Positions 48,387-56,743 are shown, counted from the first letter of the stretch. The stretch: 64,000 nucleotides of DNA from Chloroflexota bacterium (GCA_016234485.1 JACRBL010000051.1:278289-342288), one strand, 5' to 3'. Notes: a model not told the origin generated them from the sequence alone. A program made the numbers and translations.

Positions 48387-49148
48387 TCATTCTTCCGGCT
48401 TAAATACCGACAAATACGCCAGCGGACGGTAACCCGCGCGACGATAGAGACTCATCCCCATTTCGGATGCCAGCAGAACCATGTGCTTCAACCCAAGGTG
48501 ATTGGCTTCCTGGTGCGCGCGGCGCAAGAGACGCGTCCCGACGCCGCGGCCGCGGAAGACGGGCAGGGTATAAAGTTGGTTGAGGTAGCCGATCCCGTCG
48601 CAGACGGTTACGAGCTGAGTCCAGCCGACGGCGCGGTGTTCGAGTTGCGCGTAAAAATTGACGATGTGCGCGTCGCCGAAGGTTTTGGGCGGAATGTGCT
48701 CGCCGCCGACGGCCAGTCCCTGATTGGCAAATTCGATCTCCTCGGTGGACGCGATCTTGTGGACATGCGTCCAACCGCGCGTCGTTTTGACGGGCAGGGG
48801 CAATCCCAAAATCGCGGCGGTCTCCACGAATCTATATCCGAACGATTGGTATTGCGCCTTCAAATCCGCATCGGACGGGTTGTCGTGGAAGATGTTGAGC
48901 ATGAATTTTTCGTTGGGTTTGCGCGGGTAGGAATTGACGCGTCCGATTACGATGACGGGGTCTTGCTCGTAGGTGAGGAATTCCAATTGGAACGAAAGCC
49001 CAGGGACGCGGCTTCCATAATAGGAAACGCTCACGCCGCCCAGGTCTTCCCAGTGCGTGCGGTAGGCCGTCCGATAGACGTGGTTGTGACTGCGGATCAA
49101 CGCGTCCACAGCCTTTTCTTTGGAGAGGGGAACGGAGAATACTGCCAT
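48387..49148 (-). CDS. GNAT family N-acetyltransferase
   Basis: This 253-residue protein has a C-terminal GNAT domain: VNFYAQLEHRAVGWTQLVTV, GIGYLNQLYTLPVFRGRGVGTRLLRRAHQEA (acetyl-CoA loop RGRGVGT), then LASEMGMSLYRRAGYRPLAY. The N-terminal half (1-120) is a second, degenerate GNAT-like fold (VSVSYYGSRVPGLSFQLEFL). Substrate unknown. The 3' end lies just outside the terminator at 48329, and a strong palindrome lies upstream at 49175-49209. Confidence 0.83.
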   Translation of the reverse strand: MAVFSVPLSKEKAVDALIRSHNHVYRTAYRTHWEDLGGVSVSYYGSRVPGLSFQLEFLTYEQDPVIVIGRVNSYPRKPNEKFMLNIFHDNPSDADLKAQYQSFGYRFVETAAILGLPLPVKTTRGWTHVHKIASTEEIEFANQGLAVGGEHIPPKTFGDAHIVNFYAQLEHRAVGWTQLVTVCDGIGYLNQLYTLPVFRGRGVGTRLLRRAHQEANHLGLKHMVLLASEMGMSLYRRAGYRPLAYLSVFKPEE

Positions 49149-49174
49149 GTTGTTGGTGAGGAAGATGCGCTGGC

Positions 49175-49209
49175 AATGTGACAGTCACTTTCGAAGTGAC
49201 TGTCACATT
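49175..49209. repeat. Perfect palindrome AATGTGACAGTCACTT... between two GNAT genes
   Basis: The arms AATGTGACAGTCACTT and AAGTGACTGTCACATT are separated by TCG. The core GACAGTCAC...GTGACTGTC is shared with the terminator at 59112-59150. It lies between the stop of the gene at 49230 and the start of the next (49148), so it may act as a terminator without a long T-run. Confidence 0.75.
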
Positions 49210-49229
49210 ACGCGAGGAGTCGCGTTCTT

Positions 49230-50093
49230 CTACAAAACCTTTCCAAGCGTAGACTCGCCATCGGCCAGGACATACAGGCTCCTGCCGCTTTGGCGGTCGA
49301 AGACAAAATCGGTGACGAGGTAGCCCGCTGCGAAACACGTCTCGAAGACTTCGCGGGAGAGGAAGCGCCAGTCGCGTCCCAGGGCGAGGTTGGCGGCTTT
49401 GAGGGCCATGAAGTCGGGCGGTATTTCCACGAGCGCGAGGCGGTTGGTGGGCGGAGAAAATGATTCAGGCGGTTGCAGAAACCCGTCGGCGCGGGGGACG
49501 GGAGAATATAAAAGTTGAGATTCCGCCTGCTGGAATTGACTCAGGCCCAACGTCCCGCGCGAACGTTTGGAGAGGCGACGTTCCACGCGGCGGGTGCGAA
49601 TCCACCAGTCCACTTGAAAGCGGTCGGAGGGGAGTCCGGCGTTGAGTCCATCGCGCATGTCGCCGTATTGCGAGCGCAGGTAGGTGTTGCAGACCGCGCC
49701 GAGTTTGGCAATGTTGAGTTGGGCGTTGCGGCTGAGAAGCGGATCGTACGTCCACGTGATGTGGTTGATGCCCTGATGACGCACCATTTGCCATTGGGCG
49801 CGTTTAAGCGCAAAGCCGAGGCCCGAGTCGCGATGCGAGGGCAACACGCCCATTTGATGCGAGCAGTGTTTGGGATGCGGGCCATCGGGCAGGCTCTCGA
49901 TGCCCGGAAAGCCGAAGACGAAGCCGAGCATTGTTTCGCCTTCGAACGCGCCGAGGACGAGACCGCCGTTATGCGCCACGGTGATGAGCAGGTGCGCGGG
50001 CACAACGCCCGTTTCGTCGCCGGGCCAGACCTGCCGCTGGAGTTCTTCGACCGCGGCCATTTCTTCGGGGGTTTCCAGTAGTCGAATAGTCAT
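49230..50093 (-). CDS. GNAT-like acetyltransferase of the COG3375 type
   Basis: This 287-residue protein starts MTIRLLETPEEMAAVEELQRQVWPGDE. Typical features follow: LLITVAHNGGLVLGAFEGETMLGFVFGFPG, HSHQMGVLP-like SHQMGVLPSHRDSGLGFALKRAQ (acetyl-CoA site), then WTYDPLLSRNAQLNIAKLGAV and LRSQYGDMRDGLNAGLPSDRF. This order (WTYDPL, N.N..KLGA, Y...Y) is that of COG3375, predicted GNATs of unknown substrate. It is preceded by a degenerate repeat array. Confidence 0.82.
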   Translation of the reverse strand: MTIRLLETPEEMAAVEELQRQVWPGDETGVVPAHLLITVAHNGGLVLGAFEGETMLGFVFGFPGIESLPDGPHPKHCSHQMGVLPSHRDSGLGFALKRAQWQMVRHQGINHITWTYDPLLSRNAQLNIAKLGAVCNTYLRSQYGDMRDGLNAGLPSDRFQVDWWIRTRRVERRLSKRSRGTLGLSQFQQAESQLLYSPVPRADGFLQPPESFSPPTNRLALVEIPPDFMALKAANLALGRDWRFLSREVFETCFAAGYLVTDFVFDRQSGRSLYVLADGESTLGKVL

Positions 50094-50187
50094 TGGTCTG
50101 ATAGTCGAATAGTCGGGTGTGGGTTACGTGTTGCGTATCCCGTATTGCGTATTGCGTGCGTGCCTGTTTACGTGTGTACTTGTGTAC
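50086..50187. repeat. Composite degenerate array (AGTCGAATAGTC, GCGTATTGCG, GTGTACTTGTGTAC)
   Basis: Modules on the + strand: AGTCGAATAGTCATTGGTCT, GATAGTCGAATAGTCGGG, CGTATCCCGTATTGCGTATT, TTTACGTGTGTACTTGTGTA. Far from the 26-39 kb block, it shows the same module order. It sits between an SDR gene stop and the GNAT start. Confidence 0.8.
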
Positions 50188-51177
50188 TTACTCAGGCGGC
50201 CTCAACGACGGAAACCGCTCGCGCAACCGTTCGGCGACGCGCTTGGTCCGCACGTTCGTCCAGCGTGAGAGACGTTGTGTCCAGGTGACGCGGCGCAGGT
50301 ATTCGAGGCGGTAGGTGAAGCGCGCGGGCATGAGTCCGAAGTAGCGCGTCAGGTTGTCCACGGGGCAGGTGCGATTGAGGGAAAAATAATCGAGCGAGTA
50401 AGAAGAAAAGGGAAAGTTTGGGAACATGGCGTCGAGCGCGATGATCAGCGCGTTCATGGCAGGTTTTGAAAACGGGACGATCAGCCGCCTGCGCTGGCTC
50501 ACGTCCATAAGCGTCTCGGTCACTTGCCTGAGCGGGAAATATTCGCTCCCGCCGATCTCGTAGGTCTGATTTTCCATTTCGGTTTTTTCAAAGGCCCACA
50601 GGATGCAGGTGACGAGGTCTTCGATCCACAACGGTTGGACGAGCGCGCTTCCGCCACTGGGCAAAGGAAAGAGGCCGGGCGCGGCGCGCAGAAGACGCGT
50701 GAGCGGGACGGTGAAGCGGTCTTCGGGGCCGAAGATGATGGACGAGCGCAGGATCGTGTGCGGGACTCCTGCGCGGCGGATGTGTTCCTCGGCGATGCCC
50801 TTCGCTTTGAGCGCCGCGAAAGCAGACATCCTGTCCGCGCCGAGATGGCTGACGTAGACAAAACGCTTCACGCCCGCGTCGGCGGCGGCTTCGGCCAGGT
50901 TGCGCGTCCCTTCGACATCGGTCTTGAGCAGGTCGCCGCGCGGACCGTGTCCCTCGGCGCTGGCGAGGTGGATGATGTAGTCCACGCCAGAGAGGGCGGC
51001 GCGCAGGCCGCGCGGGTCGCTGAGGCTGGCAACCGCCACTTCAAGGGGCACCCCGGTCGGCAGTCGAGGGGTGCGAGGCGAGGGGCGGATGAGGGTCCGC
51101 AGGGAGTGGCCGGCGTCGAACATGTGTCGAAGCAGGGCGCGTCCAATAAATCCCGTTCCGCCAGTGACAAGGAACAT
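50188..51177 (-). CDS. NAD(P)-binding epimerase/SDR-like protein
   Basis: This extended short-chain dehydrogenase/reductase of 329 residues starts at ATG 51177: MFLVTGGTGFIGRALLRHMF is the GGxGFxG NAD(P)-binding motif. Then come VDYIIHLASAEG, NLAEAAADAGVKRFVYVSHLGAD, and the atypical region ILRSSIIFGPEDRF. The catalytic YxxxK is not evident (KAKGIAEEHIRRAG aligns there), so it belongs to the atypical NDUFA9/YbjT-like group that binds NAD(P) without classic catalysis. TATAAT ends seven bases before ATG and no Shine-Dalgarno is seen: leaderless. Confidence 0.85.
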   Translation of the reverse strand: MFLVTGGTGFIGRALLRHMFDAGHSLRTLIRPSPRTPRLPTGVPLEVAVASLSDPRGLRAALSGVDYIIHLASAEGHGPRGDLLKTDVEGTRNLAEAAADAGVKRFVYVSHLGADRMSAFAALKAKGIAEEHIRRAGVPHTILRSSIIFGPEDRFTVPLTRLLRAAPGLFPLPSGGSALVQPLWIEDLVTCILWAFEKTEMENQTYEIGGSEYFPLRQVTETLMDVSQRRRLIVPFSKPAMNALIIALDAMFPNFPFSSYSLDYFSLNRTCPVDNLTRYFGLMPARFTYRLEYLRRVTWTQRLSRWTNVRTKRVAERLRERFPSLRPPE

Positions 51178-51184
51178 GACTGGA

Positions 51185-51190
51185 ATTATA
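51185..51190 (-). promoter_or_regulatory. Extended -10 box (TGcTATAAT) for a leaderless SDR mRNA
   Basis: The minus strand CTCTGCTATAATTCCAGTCATG puts the transcription start at the ATG (51175-51177). Confidence 0.6.
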
Positions 51191-51296
51191 GCAGAGGCTA
51201 TTGAATCATCGTCGGGATGGTTGTAGAATGGAACTACGACGATGTGGGGGGCGTTTTGACAAAAGCATTTTGTAACCACAGACAGGGAGAGCAGAC

Positions 51297-51845
51297 ATGC
51301 AACGTTCCATCCGATTTTTGGCGTTGACCGTTTTCCTCGCGCTGGCCGCGTGCGGAGGAATGCCCACTGTCCCACCCGAAAAGCAGACCGCCGCCGCGCC
51401 TACAACCGAACCTCCCACGGCGGTTCCCATTCCGCCTGAAAAAGCGATCGTGACGTTTACCAACGAGGCGCTGATCAGGCTCGCAGACCCGCTCTCGCAG
51501 ACGGTGGACGCGAACTACCAGATGTTGGACGTGCACTTTACGCCCAGCGCCGACGGGTTGACGATGACGCTCACCATTGACGCGCGTTGCGAATGCGCCA
51601 ACAATGCGAACTGTTGCTCGTTGCAGAGAACCTTTGTGGTAGTGGTAAACGCGATGAAGGCCGTGCAGGGGAAGATCAGGGCTTACATTCCCATCAACAT
51701 GGGCAAAGTGCGCCTTTCCTGCCGCGATCACAGCCGCGACCTCGGTGTGGCAGAAGCGACCTGGGCGGATATGAACGGTTATTTCAGCGAGGCGATCACA
51801 GGCTCGCAATTTGGGAACAGGGTGTTATTCTCGCCCGCGCCATGA
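51297..51845 (+). CDS. Lipoprotein of unknown function
   Basis: This 182-residue lipoprotein has a signal sequence (MQRSIRFLALTVFLALAAC) with lipobox LAAC at residue 19. A Thr/Pro-rich linker (about 22-50) follows, then a compact beta-rich domain containing TFTNEALIRLADPL, LDVHFTPSADGLTMTLTID and the Cys-rich CECANNANCC (possible disulfides). GGGAG seven bases before ATG 51297 supports the start. It is the first of a plus-strand run of exported proteins (LysM, LysM, C39-like). Not recognised as a named family. Confidence 0.7.
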   Translation: MQRSIRFLALTVFLALAACGGMPTVPPEKQTAAAPTTEPPTAVPIPPEKAIVTFTNEALIRLADPLSQTVDANYQMLDVHFTPSADGLTMTLTIDARCECANNANCCSLQRTFVVVVNAMKAVQGKIRAYIPINMGKVRLSCRDHSRDLGVAEATWADMNGYFSEAITGSQFGNRVLFSPAP

Positions 51846-51887
51846 AAAATGTAGAGAACCGTCCGCCAAATTCAATGCGTATAGCGC

Positions 51888-51893
51888 TATAAT
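51888..51893 (+). promoter_or_regulatory. -10 box (TATAAT) before the LysM lipoprotein
   Basis: GCGCTATAATGAATTT lies 52 nt before ATG 51946; the -35 is weak. Confidence 0.5.
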
Positions 51894-51945
51894 GAATTTA
51901 TCGCATTTTAAGCCGTAAATTCATCTTAGCAAAAAGGGTATGCGT

Positions 51946-52569
51946 ATGAGAACAAACATAAAACGTCTCCTTACCAGCGCCATGCTCATCGGTTTCGCCC
52001 TCGCGCTGGCCGCCTGTAAGTTGCCCGCTCCCACACCGACGCAAGATGCTGGCATTGTTCAGACCGTCGCCGTACTCAGTACCCAGATGGCAAGCACGCC
52101 CACGATCTCTCCTACGCCTCCCAACACCGCCACGCCCACGGCTACGCTTGATCCTCTCTTCGTGGCGCAGACCGCCCAGTCGCTGGCATTGACCCAGGCT
52201 CTCACGGCCTCCCCAACGGTCACCCCCTCTGTCAACCCGGGCGTCTACGTTCTTCAGGCCGGAGAATATCCCTGGTGCATCGCCCGCCGTTTCAACGTGG
52301 ACCCGAAGGAACTGCTCCGCGTCAATAATCTCAGTTCGGGACTCATCTACCAGCCTGGCCTGTCGCTCACCATCCCGCAAGGCACAAGCGGATTTCCCGC
52401 GCCGCGCGCCTTGCATCCGCATCCCACCAGCTACACTGTCCCACAATCGAATATGACCGTCTACGCCGTCGCCTGCTACTTTGGCGATGTCAATCCGCTT
52501 GCCATCATGCAAGCCAACGGATTGACATCCCCCATTCTCGCGCTCGGAACCGTTCTTACAATTCCGTGA
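51946..52569 (+). CDS. LysM-domain lipoprotein
   Basis: This lipoprotein of about 207 residues starts at ATG 51946 (AGGG at proper spacing; an ATG two codons earlier is too close to it). The signal peptide ends at LAAC (about residue 24). A Thr/Pro linker (TPTISPTPPNTATPTAT) leads to two LysM modules. The first (about 102-150) is VYVLQAGEYPWCIARRFNVDPKELLRVNNL with YQPGLSLTIP. The second (about 163-205) is SYTVPQSNMTVYAVACYFGDVNPLAIMQANGL. LysM binds N-acetylglucosamine-containing polymers, anchoring it to the wall or sheath. Confidence 0.85.
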   Translation: MRTNIKRLLTSAMLIGFALALAACKLPAPTPTQDAGIVQTVAVLSTQMASTPTISPTPPNTATPTATLDPLFVAQTAQSLALTQALTASPTVTPSVNPGVYVLQAGEYPWCIARRFNVDPKELLRVNNLSSGLIYQPGLSLTIPQGTSGFPAPRALHPHPTSYTVPQSNMTVYAVACYFGDVNPLAIMQANGLTSPILALGTVLTIP

Positions 52570-52626
52570 TCGTCTTCGCGCGAACAAATTGGTTCGCCGC
52601 GTCGTTTAAGCAAAAAGGAGAATGCC

Positions 52627-53190
52627 ATGAAAACCAGGTCTCTTGTCCGTTTTGTTTTAGTGGCCGCCGTCCTGCTCGCGAGTTTTGCCACAGTCGGGAG
52701 CGCCCGCGCGGGCGGGTATTGCGGCCCCACCTACATGGTGCAATGGGGCGACACGCTCTCGCGCATCGCGTCCATTTGCGGAACCACCGTGCAAGACCTC
52801 TATTCCGCCAACCCCGGTCTCGGCAGTATCATCTACGCGGGGCAGGTCATTAACATCCCCACCGGCTACGCCCCGCCTCCTCCGCCTCCATCCTACGGCG
52901 GAACCTACACCGTTCAATATGGCGACACCTTGCGGATCATAGCCGCCCGCTACGGGACGACAGTGAACGACATCCTCGCCGCCAACCCACAGATCTGGAA
53001 CGCCAACCTCATCTACGTTGGACAGGTCATCAACCTGCCGGCTCGCCCCGTCTACTACACCGTCCAGTGGGGCGACACGCTTTTCAAGATCGCCGTCCGC
53101 TATGGCACGACCGTCGCGAGCCTGCAATCTCTCAACGGCCTCTGGAATCCAAACTGGATTTACGCCGGCCAGGTGCTGAGAATTTACTAA
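52627..53190 (+). CDS. Secreted protein of three LysM domains
   Basis: This 187-residue exported protein has a cleavable signal (RFVLVAAVLLASFATVGSARA). Three LysM modules follow: about 36-80 (YMVQWGDTLSRIASICGTTVQDLY), 94-138 (YTVQYGDTLRIIAARYGTTVNDIL) and 144-187 (YTVQWGDTLFKIAVRYGTTVASLQ), joined by a Pro-rich linker (APPPPPPSYGG). It carries no enzymatic domain and probably coats or cross-links glycan outside the cell. AAAGGAG precedes ATG 52627. It follows the LysM lipoprotein by 57 nt. Confidence 0.9.
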   Translation: MKTRSLVRFVLVAAVLLASFATVGSARAGGYCGPTYMVQWGDTLSRIASICGTTVQDLYSANPGLGSIIYAGQVINIPTGYAPPPPPPSYGGTYTVQYGDTLRIIAARYGTTVNDILAANPQIWNANLIYVGQVINLPARPVYYTVQWGDTLFKIAVRYGTTVASLQSLNGLWNPNWIYAGQVLRIY

Positions 53191-53202
53191 CCCGCCTTGC
53201 AC

Positions 53203-53290
53203 GCCCTCACCCCAACCCCTCTCCCGATACGGGAGAGGGGTTTTTTTCCTCCCTTCTCCTAAAATTGGGAGAAGGGCCGGGGATGAGGGT
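53203..53290. repeat. LTPNPSP-type hairpins doubling as terminator
   Basis: CCCTCACCCCAACCCCTCTCCC pairs with GGGAGAGGGGTTTTTTT, followed by a second CCCTTCTCC...GGGAGAAGGG unit. The first, with its T-run, should terminate the LysM transcript. It is the same family as 10368-10493. Confidence 0.75.
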
Positions 53291-53329
53291 TGACGGCGTC
53301 TTTTTTAATGCAATCTCATTTTTGCGTGA

Positions 53330-53335
53330 TAGACT
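53330..53335 (+). promoter_or_regulatory. Extended -10 (TGaTAGACT) ahead of the C39-like gene
   Basis: GCGTGATAGACTCGCCCCATG leaves six bases to ATG 53342, so a leaderless mRNA is predicted. The box is weaker than the TATAAT cases. Confidence 0.4.
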
Positions 53336-53341
53336 CGCCCC

Positions 53342-54586
53342 ATGTCCAAACGCCTCAAACTTATTTTAATTTCCCTCGCGGGGCTTCTCCTGCTCGCGTT
53401 CCTCCTTTATCAGATTCCATCCATCCAATCGCGCCTGCTCTGGCGTTACGAAGTGTGGACGACTCGCCTCAGGAACACGATTAACCCTGTGACGATTCCG
53501 ACTCCCATCCCCTCGACTCCCTTTCCGACGTTCACGCCTCTCCCTCCCACGCCCACGCCGGCCGCAACCTCGCCAGCCGCTCCCACACCGACGGCGCTTC
53601 CTCTCCCGCCGCAAGTCTGGCTCACCTCGCCCACCTACGAAAAACAGGACATCAACAACTGCGGCCCCGCCACCCTCTCGATGATGCTTCGCATGTACGG
53701 CTGGGAGGGGACGCAATACGACATCGCGAACATCGTCAAACCCGTCAAACAGGACCGAAACGTCAATCCCGAGGAACTTCGTTACTACATCCTGAACGAA
53801 GCGGGATGGCTGCGGGCCGAATACCGCGTCGTCGGGACGCTGGACACGCTCAAACGTCTGCTCGCCGCGGGTTATCCCGTCCTCGTGGAAGTCGCGTCAA
53901 AGTTAGATGAGCAGGACGCCAACGGTCCCAACGACGATCTCTGGGACGCGCACTACCTGCTCGTCAACGGCTACGACGATGCGGAGCAAATCTTTATCGT
54001 GCAAGATTCGCAACACGGCGTCGATCGCGACGCGGACAAAAAGATCCCCTACGAAAACCTGGAGCGCGATTGGAAGCCGTTCAACTATCTCTACATGGTC
54101 ATCTATTTCCCACAGGATGAAGCCGAGATCCAATCCATCCTCGGCGTGGACTGGGATGAGAATCTGAATCGTCAGCGCGCGCTCGACCTCGCCAGCGCCC
54201 AGGTGACCGCCGACGCCACCGACGCCTTCGCCTGGTTCAATCTCGGCGCGTCGCTCACCTATTTCGAGCGTTACCAGGAAGGCGCGCAGGCTTTCGATCA
54301 AGCCTTCACCCTCGGCCTGCCCCAACGTATGACGCGTTACCAGTTCTGGCCCTTCTCCGCCTACTTCAATGCCGACCGCATTGATTATCTTTTGGAACTC
54401 ACCGAGAAAACATACAAACCCATCAACGGCTGGTACGCCGAGGAAGCCCTGCTCTGGCACGGATGGGCGCTCTACCGCCAGGGCGACCTCGAAGGCGCCA
54501 TCACAGACTGGCGCAAAGCCCTTCAAGTCCGCCCTGGGTACACGGACGCGATCTACGCCTTGCAGTTTGTAGGCGCACAACCGTAA
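53342..54586 (+). CDS. Membrane-anchored C39-like peptidase with TPR tail
   Basis: This 414-residue protein has one N-terminal membrane helix (about 5-23), a long Thr/Pro linker (50-90) and a papain-like C39_2 domain (about 92-255). Catalytic Cys107 lies in INNCGPATLSMM, His204 in DAHYLLVNGYD and Asp222 in VQDSQHG. A C-terminal TPR region (about 280-412; AFAWFNLGASLTYFERYQEGAQAF, then WALYRQGDLEGAITDWRKAL) follows. It is exposed outside the membrane next to LysM proteins and may process peptides or wall-associated proteins. It ends in a strong terminator. Confidence 0.88.
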   Translation: MSKRLKLILISLAGLLLLAFLLYQIPSIQSRLLWRYEVWTTRLRNTINPVTIPTPIPSTPFPTFTPLPPTPTPAATSPAAPTPTALPLPPQVWLTSPTYEKQDINNCGPATLSMMLRMYGWEGTQYDIANIVKPVKQDRNVNPEELRYYILNEAGWLRAEYRVVGTLDTLKRLLAAGYPVLVEVASKLDEQDANGPNDDLWDAHYLLVNGYDDAEQIFIVQDSQHGVDRDADKKIPYENLERDWKPFNYLYMVIYFPQDEAEIQSILGVDWDENLNRQRALDLASAQVTADATDAFAWFNLGASLTYFERYQEGAQAFDQAFTLGLPQRMTRYQFWPFSAYFNADRIDYLLELTEKTYKPINGWYAEEALLWHGWALYRQGDLEGAITDWRKALQVRPGYTDAIYALQFVGAQP

Positions 54587-54588
54587 AA

Positions 54589-54621
54589 AAGAAGCGGCCA
54601 CTGAAAAAGTGGCCGCTTCTT
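54589..54621. terminator. Rho-independent terminator after the C39-like gene
   Basis: AAGAAGCGGCCACT GAAAA AGTGGCCGCTTCTT is a perfect stem. An A-run precedes it, so it can also end the opposite transcript (stop 54640). Confidence 0.88.
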
Positions 54622-54639
54622 GTGAGCCGATTCTACAAA

Positions 54640-55305
54640 CTATTTTTCTACATAGTCCTTCAACCAAAGCTCAACGATTTCATATGCAACGATGTCTCCA
54701 TAAAACGCCTGGGTTCCGGCTGGAATCCGGTGCGGCAGAGCGGGCGAAGGCCCTCCTCTAAAAAGGGTTGTTGCGACCATATTGCCAGTCCTTGCTTCAC
54801 GTAACATGACCTCTGTGTCAACGCGATAGGATCTTACAGCTACAAGCCCCCCGCCAGGCATTCTATACTGCCGGGATTCAATCTGGTCATTAATAAATCG
54901 TAGTACGGCAACAAGTTCCACCTGACTGACGTTTGATGGCCGCCAAGATTCGGGCAGGTTGTCATTCCACCACTTCTGATCGTTCGCAGCGATGAAGACG
55001 ATGGGATGGATCCCCGCCTTGTACGGATCGTAAACCGCGGCTTCTGCCACTTCCATACCTTGGGCTGCAGACAACAGCGCGTCAGATATCAAAGAGAGTG
55101 ATTGCGTGGGGACGGGGCTGGGCGTCTCGGTTGGCGTCGCACTCGGCACTGGCGTTTCTGTGGGCGGGATGGGCGTTAAAGTAGGCGTTAGAGTCGGTAG
55201 TGGCGTTACGGTAGGCGTAGGCGGAATTGCGGGTTCTCCACAGCTAACAAGCAATATGGCTAGAATAACGGACAAAACCAACTGGGTCGCACTATTCCTT
55301 TTCAT
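54640..55305 (-). CDS. Lipoprotein paralogue A (Thr/Pro linker)
   Basis: This 221-residue lipoprotein has a signal with lipobox LVSC (about residue 22), a linker of Thr-Pro repeats (25-70) and a globular domain. The domain contains SLSLISDALLSAAQGMEVAEAAVYDPYKAGIHPIVFI, WWNDNLPESWRPSNVSQVELVAVLRF, YRVDTEVMLREARTGNMVATTLFRGG and a terminal EIVELWLKDYVEK. The same framework is found in the next two genes, so this is a tandem triplication. GAGGAG precedes the ATG. Family not recognised. Confidence 0.75.
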   Translation of the reverse strand: MKRNSATQLVLSVILAILLVSCGEPAIPPTPTVTPLPTLTPTLTPIPPTETPVPSATPTETPSPVPTQSLSLISDALLSAAQGMEVAEAAVYDPYKAGIHPIVFIAANDQKWWNDNLPESWRPSNVSQVELVAVLRFINDQIESRQYRMPGGGLVAVRSYRVDTEVMLREARTGNMVATTLFRGGPSPALPHRIPAGTQAFYGDIVAYEIVELWLKDYVEK

Positions 55306-55390
55306 ATTTGTCTCCTCTTGGGAAAATTGTCTAGTGATGGGCGCATTGTATTAATCTTCATCTCAACGAGAAGTAAACGCGCTTTGTACT

Positions 55391-56059
55391 TCACTTCTCC
55401 ACGAACTCCTGCAACCAAAGGTGCACAATTTCAAACGGCACGGCGGGGCCTGTCAAAACCATATTGGATTTGATGCGACCGGGGAAACCCGGCGGTTCCT
55501 CACCCTGAAAAACCGTGTGAGCCACCTGCTCTCCCGTTCGCGCTGCCCTCAGCCAGATTTCCGTGTCGGTTCGAAAACGCCCCAAAGTTATGTCGCCATA
55601 TCGAGGAATGTAATAGCGCTCCGTTCCCAAAAGGACTTTGTTATGCCGAACCACGGCAACCAATTCGGTCTGACCGACACTGAACGATCTCCAACCCTCG
55701 GGCAGGTTTTTATTCCACTCCGATTGCTCTTCGGATGCAATGACGAAAATGGGGTGGATGCCCGTCTTGGCTGGGTCGTAAGCCGCGGCTTCGGGAACCC
55801 CGGTTCCCTGCGTCACGGGCTGTAGCGCGCTCGCGATGGCGCTGAGCGATTGCGTCGGGACAGGCGTGATCGTCGGCGTGGACGTTTCGGTCGGCGCGGG
55901 AGTCGGCGTCTCGGTGGGAGTTGGCGTGAGCGTGGCCGTGGCCGTCGCAGTAGGCGCGGGAGTCGGCGTGGGCGGGTCGGTCCATTCCACCCTGCAACTG
56001 AGCGACGTGGCCGCCAGCGATACCAACAATAGCCATTGGATAGATTGATGCTTTTTCAT
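55391..56059 (-). CDS. Lipoprotein paralogue B (Thr/Pro linker)
   Basis: This 222-residue lipoprotein (lipobox LSC, linker of Thr-Pro repeats 30-72) shares the core with its neighbours: SLSAIASALQPVTQGTGVPEAAAYDPAKTGIHPIFVI, WNKNLPEGWRSFSVGQTELVAVV, FRTDTEIWLRAARTGEQVAHTVFQGEEPP and EIVHLWLQEFVEK. The invariant YDP-K-GIHPI and NLPE-WR blocks mark a ligand or protein-binding domain of unknown role. It starts 16 nt after gene C stops, so B and C are one transcript. Confidence 0.75.
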   Translation of the reverse strand: MKKHQSIQWLLLVSLAATSLSCRVEWTDPPTPTPAPTATATATLTPTPTETPTPAPTETSTPTITPVPTQSLSAIASALQPVTQGTGVPEAAAYDPAKTGIHPIFVIASEEQSEWNKNLPEGWRSFSVGQTELVAVVRHNKVLLGTERYYIPRYGDITLGRFRTDTEIWLRAARTGEQVAHTVFQGEEPPGFPGRIKSNMVLTGPAVPFEIVHLWLQEFVEK

Positions 56060-56074
56060 TGGATCCAGCCTGTG

Positions 56075-56743
56075 TTACTTTTCCACAAAATCCTTCAACC
56101 AAAGTTGCAATATCTCCGAAGAGACTGACGGCCCCGTCAACACCGTATTGGACGTGATGCGATTGGGAATCGGCGGCGGGTCCTGTCCTACAAATAAATT
56201 GTAGGCAATTTGATCGCCCGTCCTCGCGTTGCGCAACCAGGCCTCCGTGTCTGTGCGGAAGCGGCCGACATAGACCCGTCCGTAGCCGCGCACGGTGAAG
56301 CCTTTATAGTCAAGCAGGACTTCATTGAATTGGAGGACGAGGACCAATTCCGTCTCGCTCACACGCACAGATCGCCACGCTTCGGGCAGGCTTTTATTCC
56401 AATCCGTTTGATCCACGGATGTGATGATAATGATCTTGTGAATGCCGGGCTTGCTGGGGTCGTATTCCGCGGCCGCCTCCACGCCATGTTCCTGCAAGAC
56501 AGGACTGAACTCATTGGCAATCGCCCCGATGGATTGGGTTGGGATGGGCGTGGGCGTTTGCGTAGGCGTGTCGGTCGGCATGGGCGTCGGCGTATCGGTG
56601 GGTGTGGGCGTCAGCGTGGACGTCGCCGTGGGGGTGAGCGTCGGTGTGGGCGCGGGCGGGTCGGTCCACACAATGCGGCAACCCGATAGAGACGCGGCAA
56701 GCACGACCAACAACAGCAGGCGGAACAGAATGGCTTTTTTCAT
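56075..56743 (-). CDS. Lipoprotein paralogue C (Thr/Pro linker)
   Basis: This 222-residue lipoprotein is closest to B: lipobox LSGC, a TPTPTLTPTATSTLT-type linker, then IGAIANEFSPVLQEHGVEAAAEYDPSKPGIHKIIII, WNKSLPEAWRSVRVSETELVLVL, FRTDTEAWLRNARTGDQIAYNLFVGQDPP and EILQLWLKDFVEK. GAGGAGG upstream of ATG 56743 is a strong ribosome site, making it the first gene of the triplet. Where A has GIHPIVFI, C has GIHKIIII. Confidence 0.75.
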   Translation of the reverse strand: MKKAILFRLLLLVVLAASLSGCRIVWTDPPAPTPTLTPTATSTLTPTPTDTPTPMPTDTPTQTPTPIPTQSIGAIANEFSPVLQEHGVEAAAEYDPSKPGIHKIIIITSVDQTDWNKSLPEAWRSVRVSETELVLVLQFNEVLLDYKGFTVRGYGRVYVGRFRTDTEAWLRNARTGDQIAYNLFVGQDPPPIPNRITSNTVLTGPSVSSEILQLWLKDFVEK

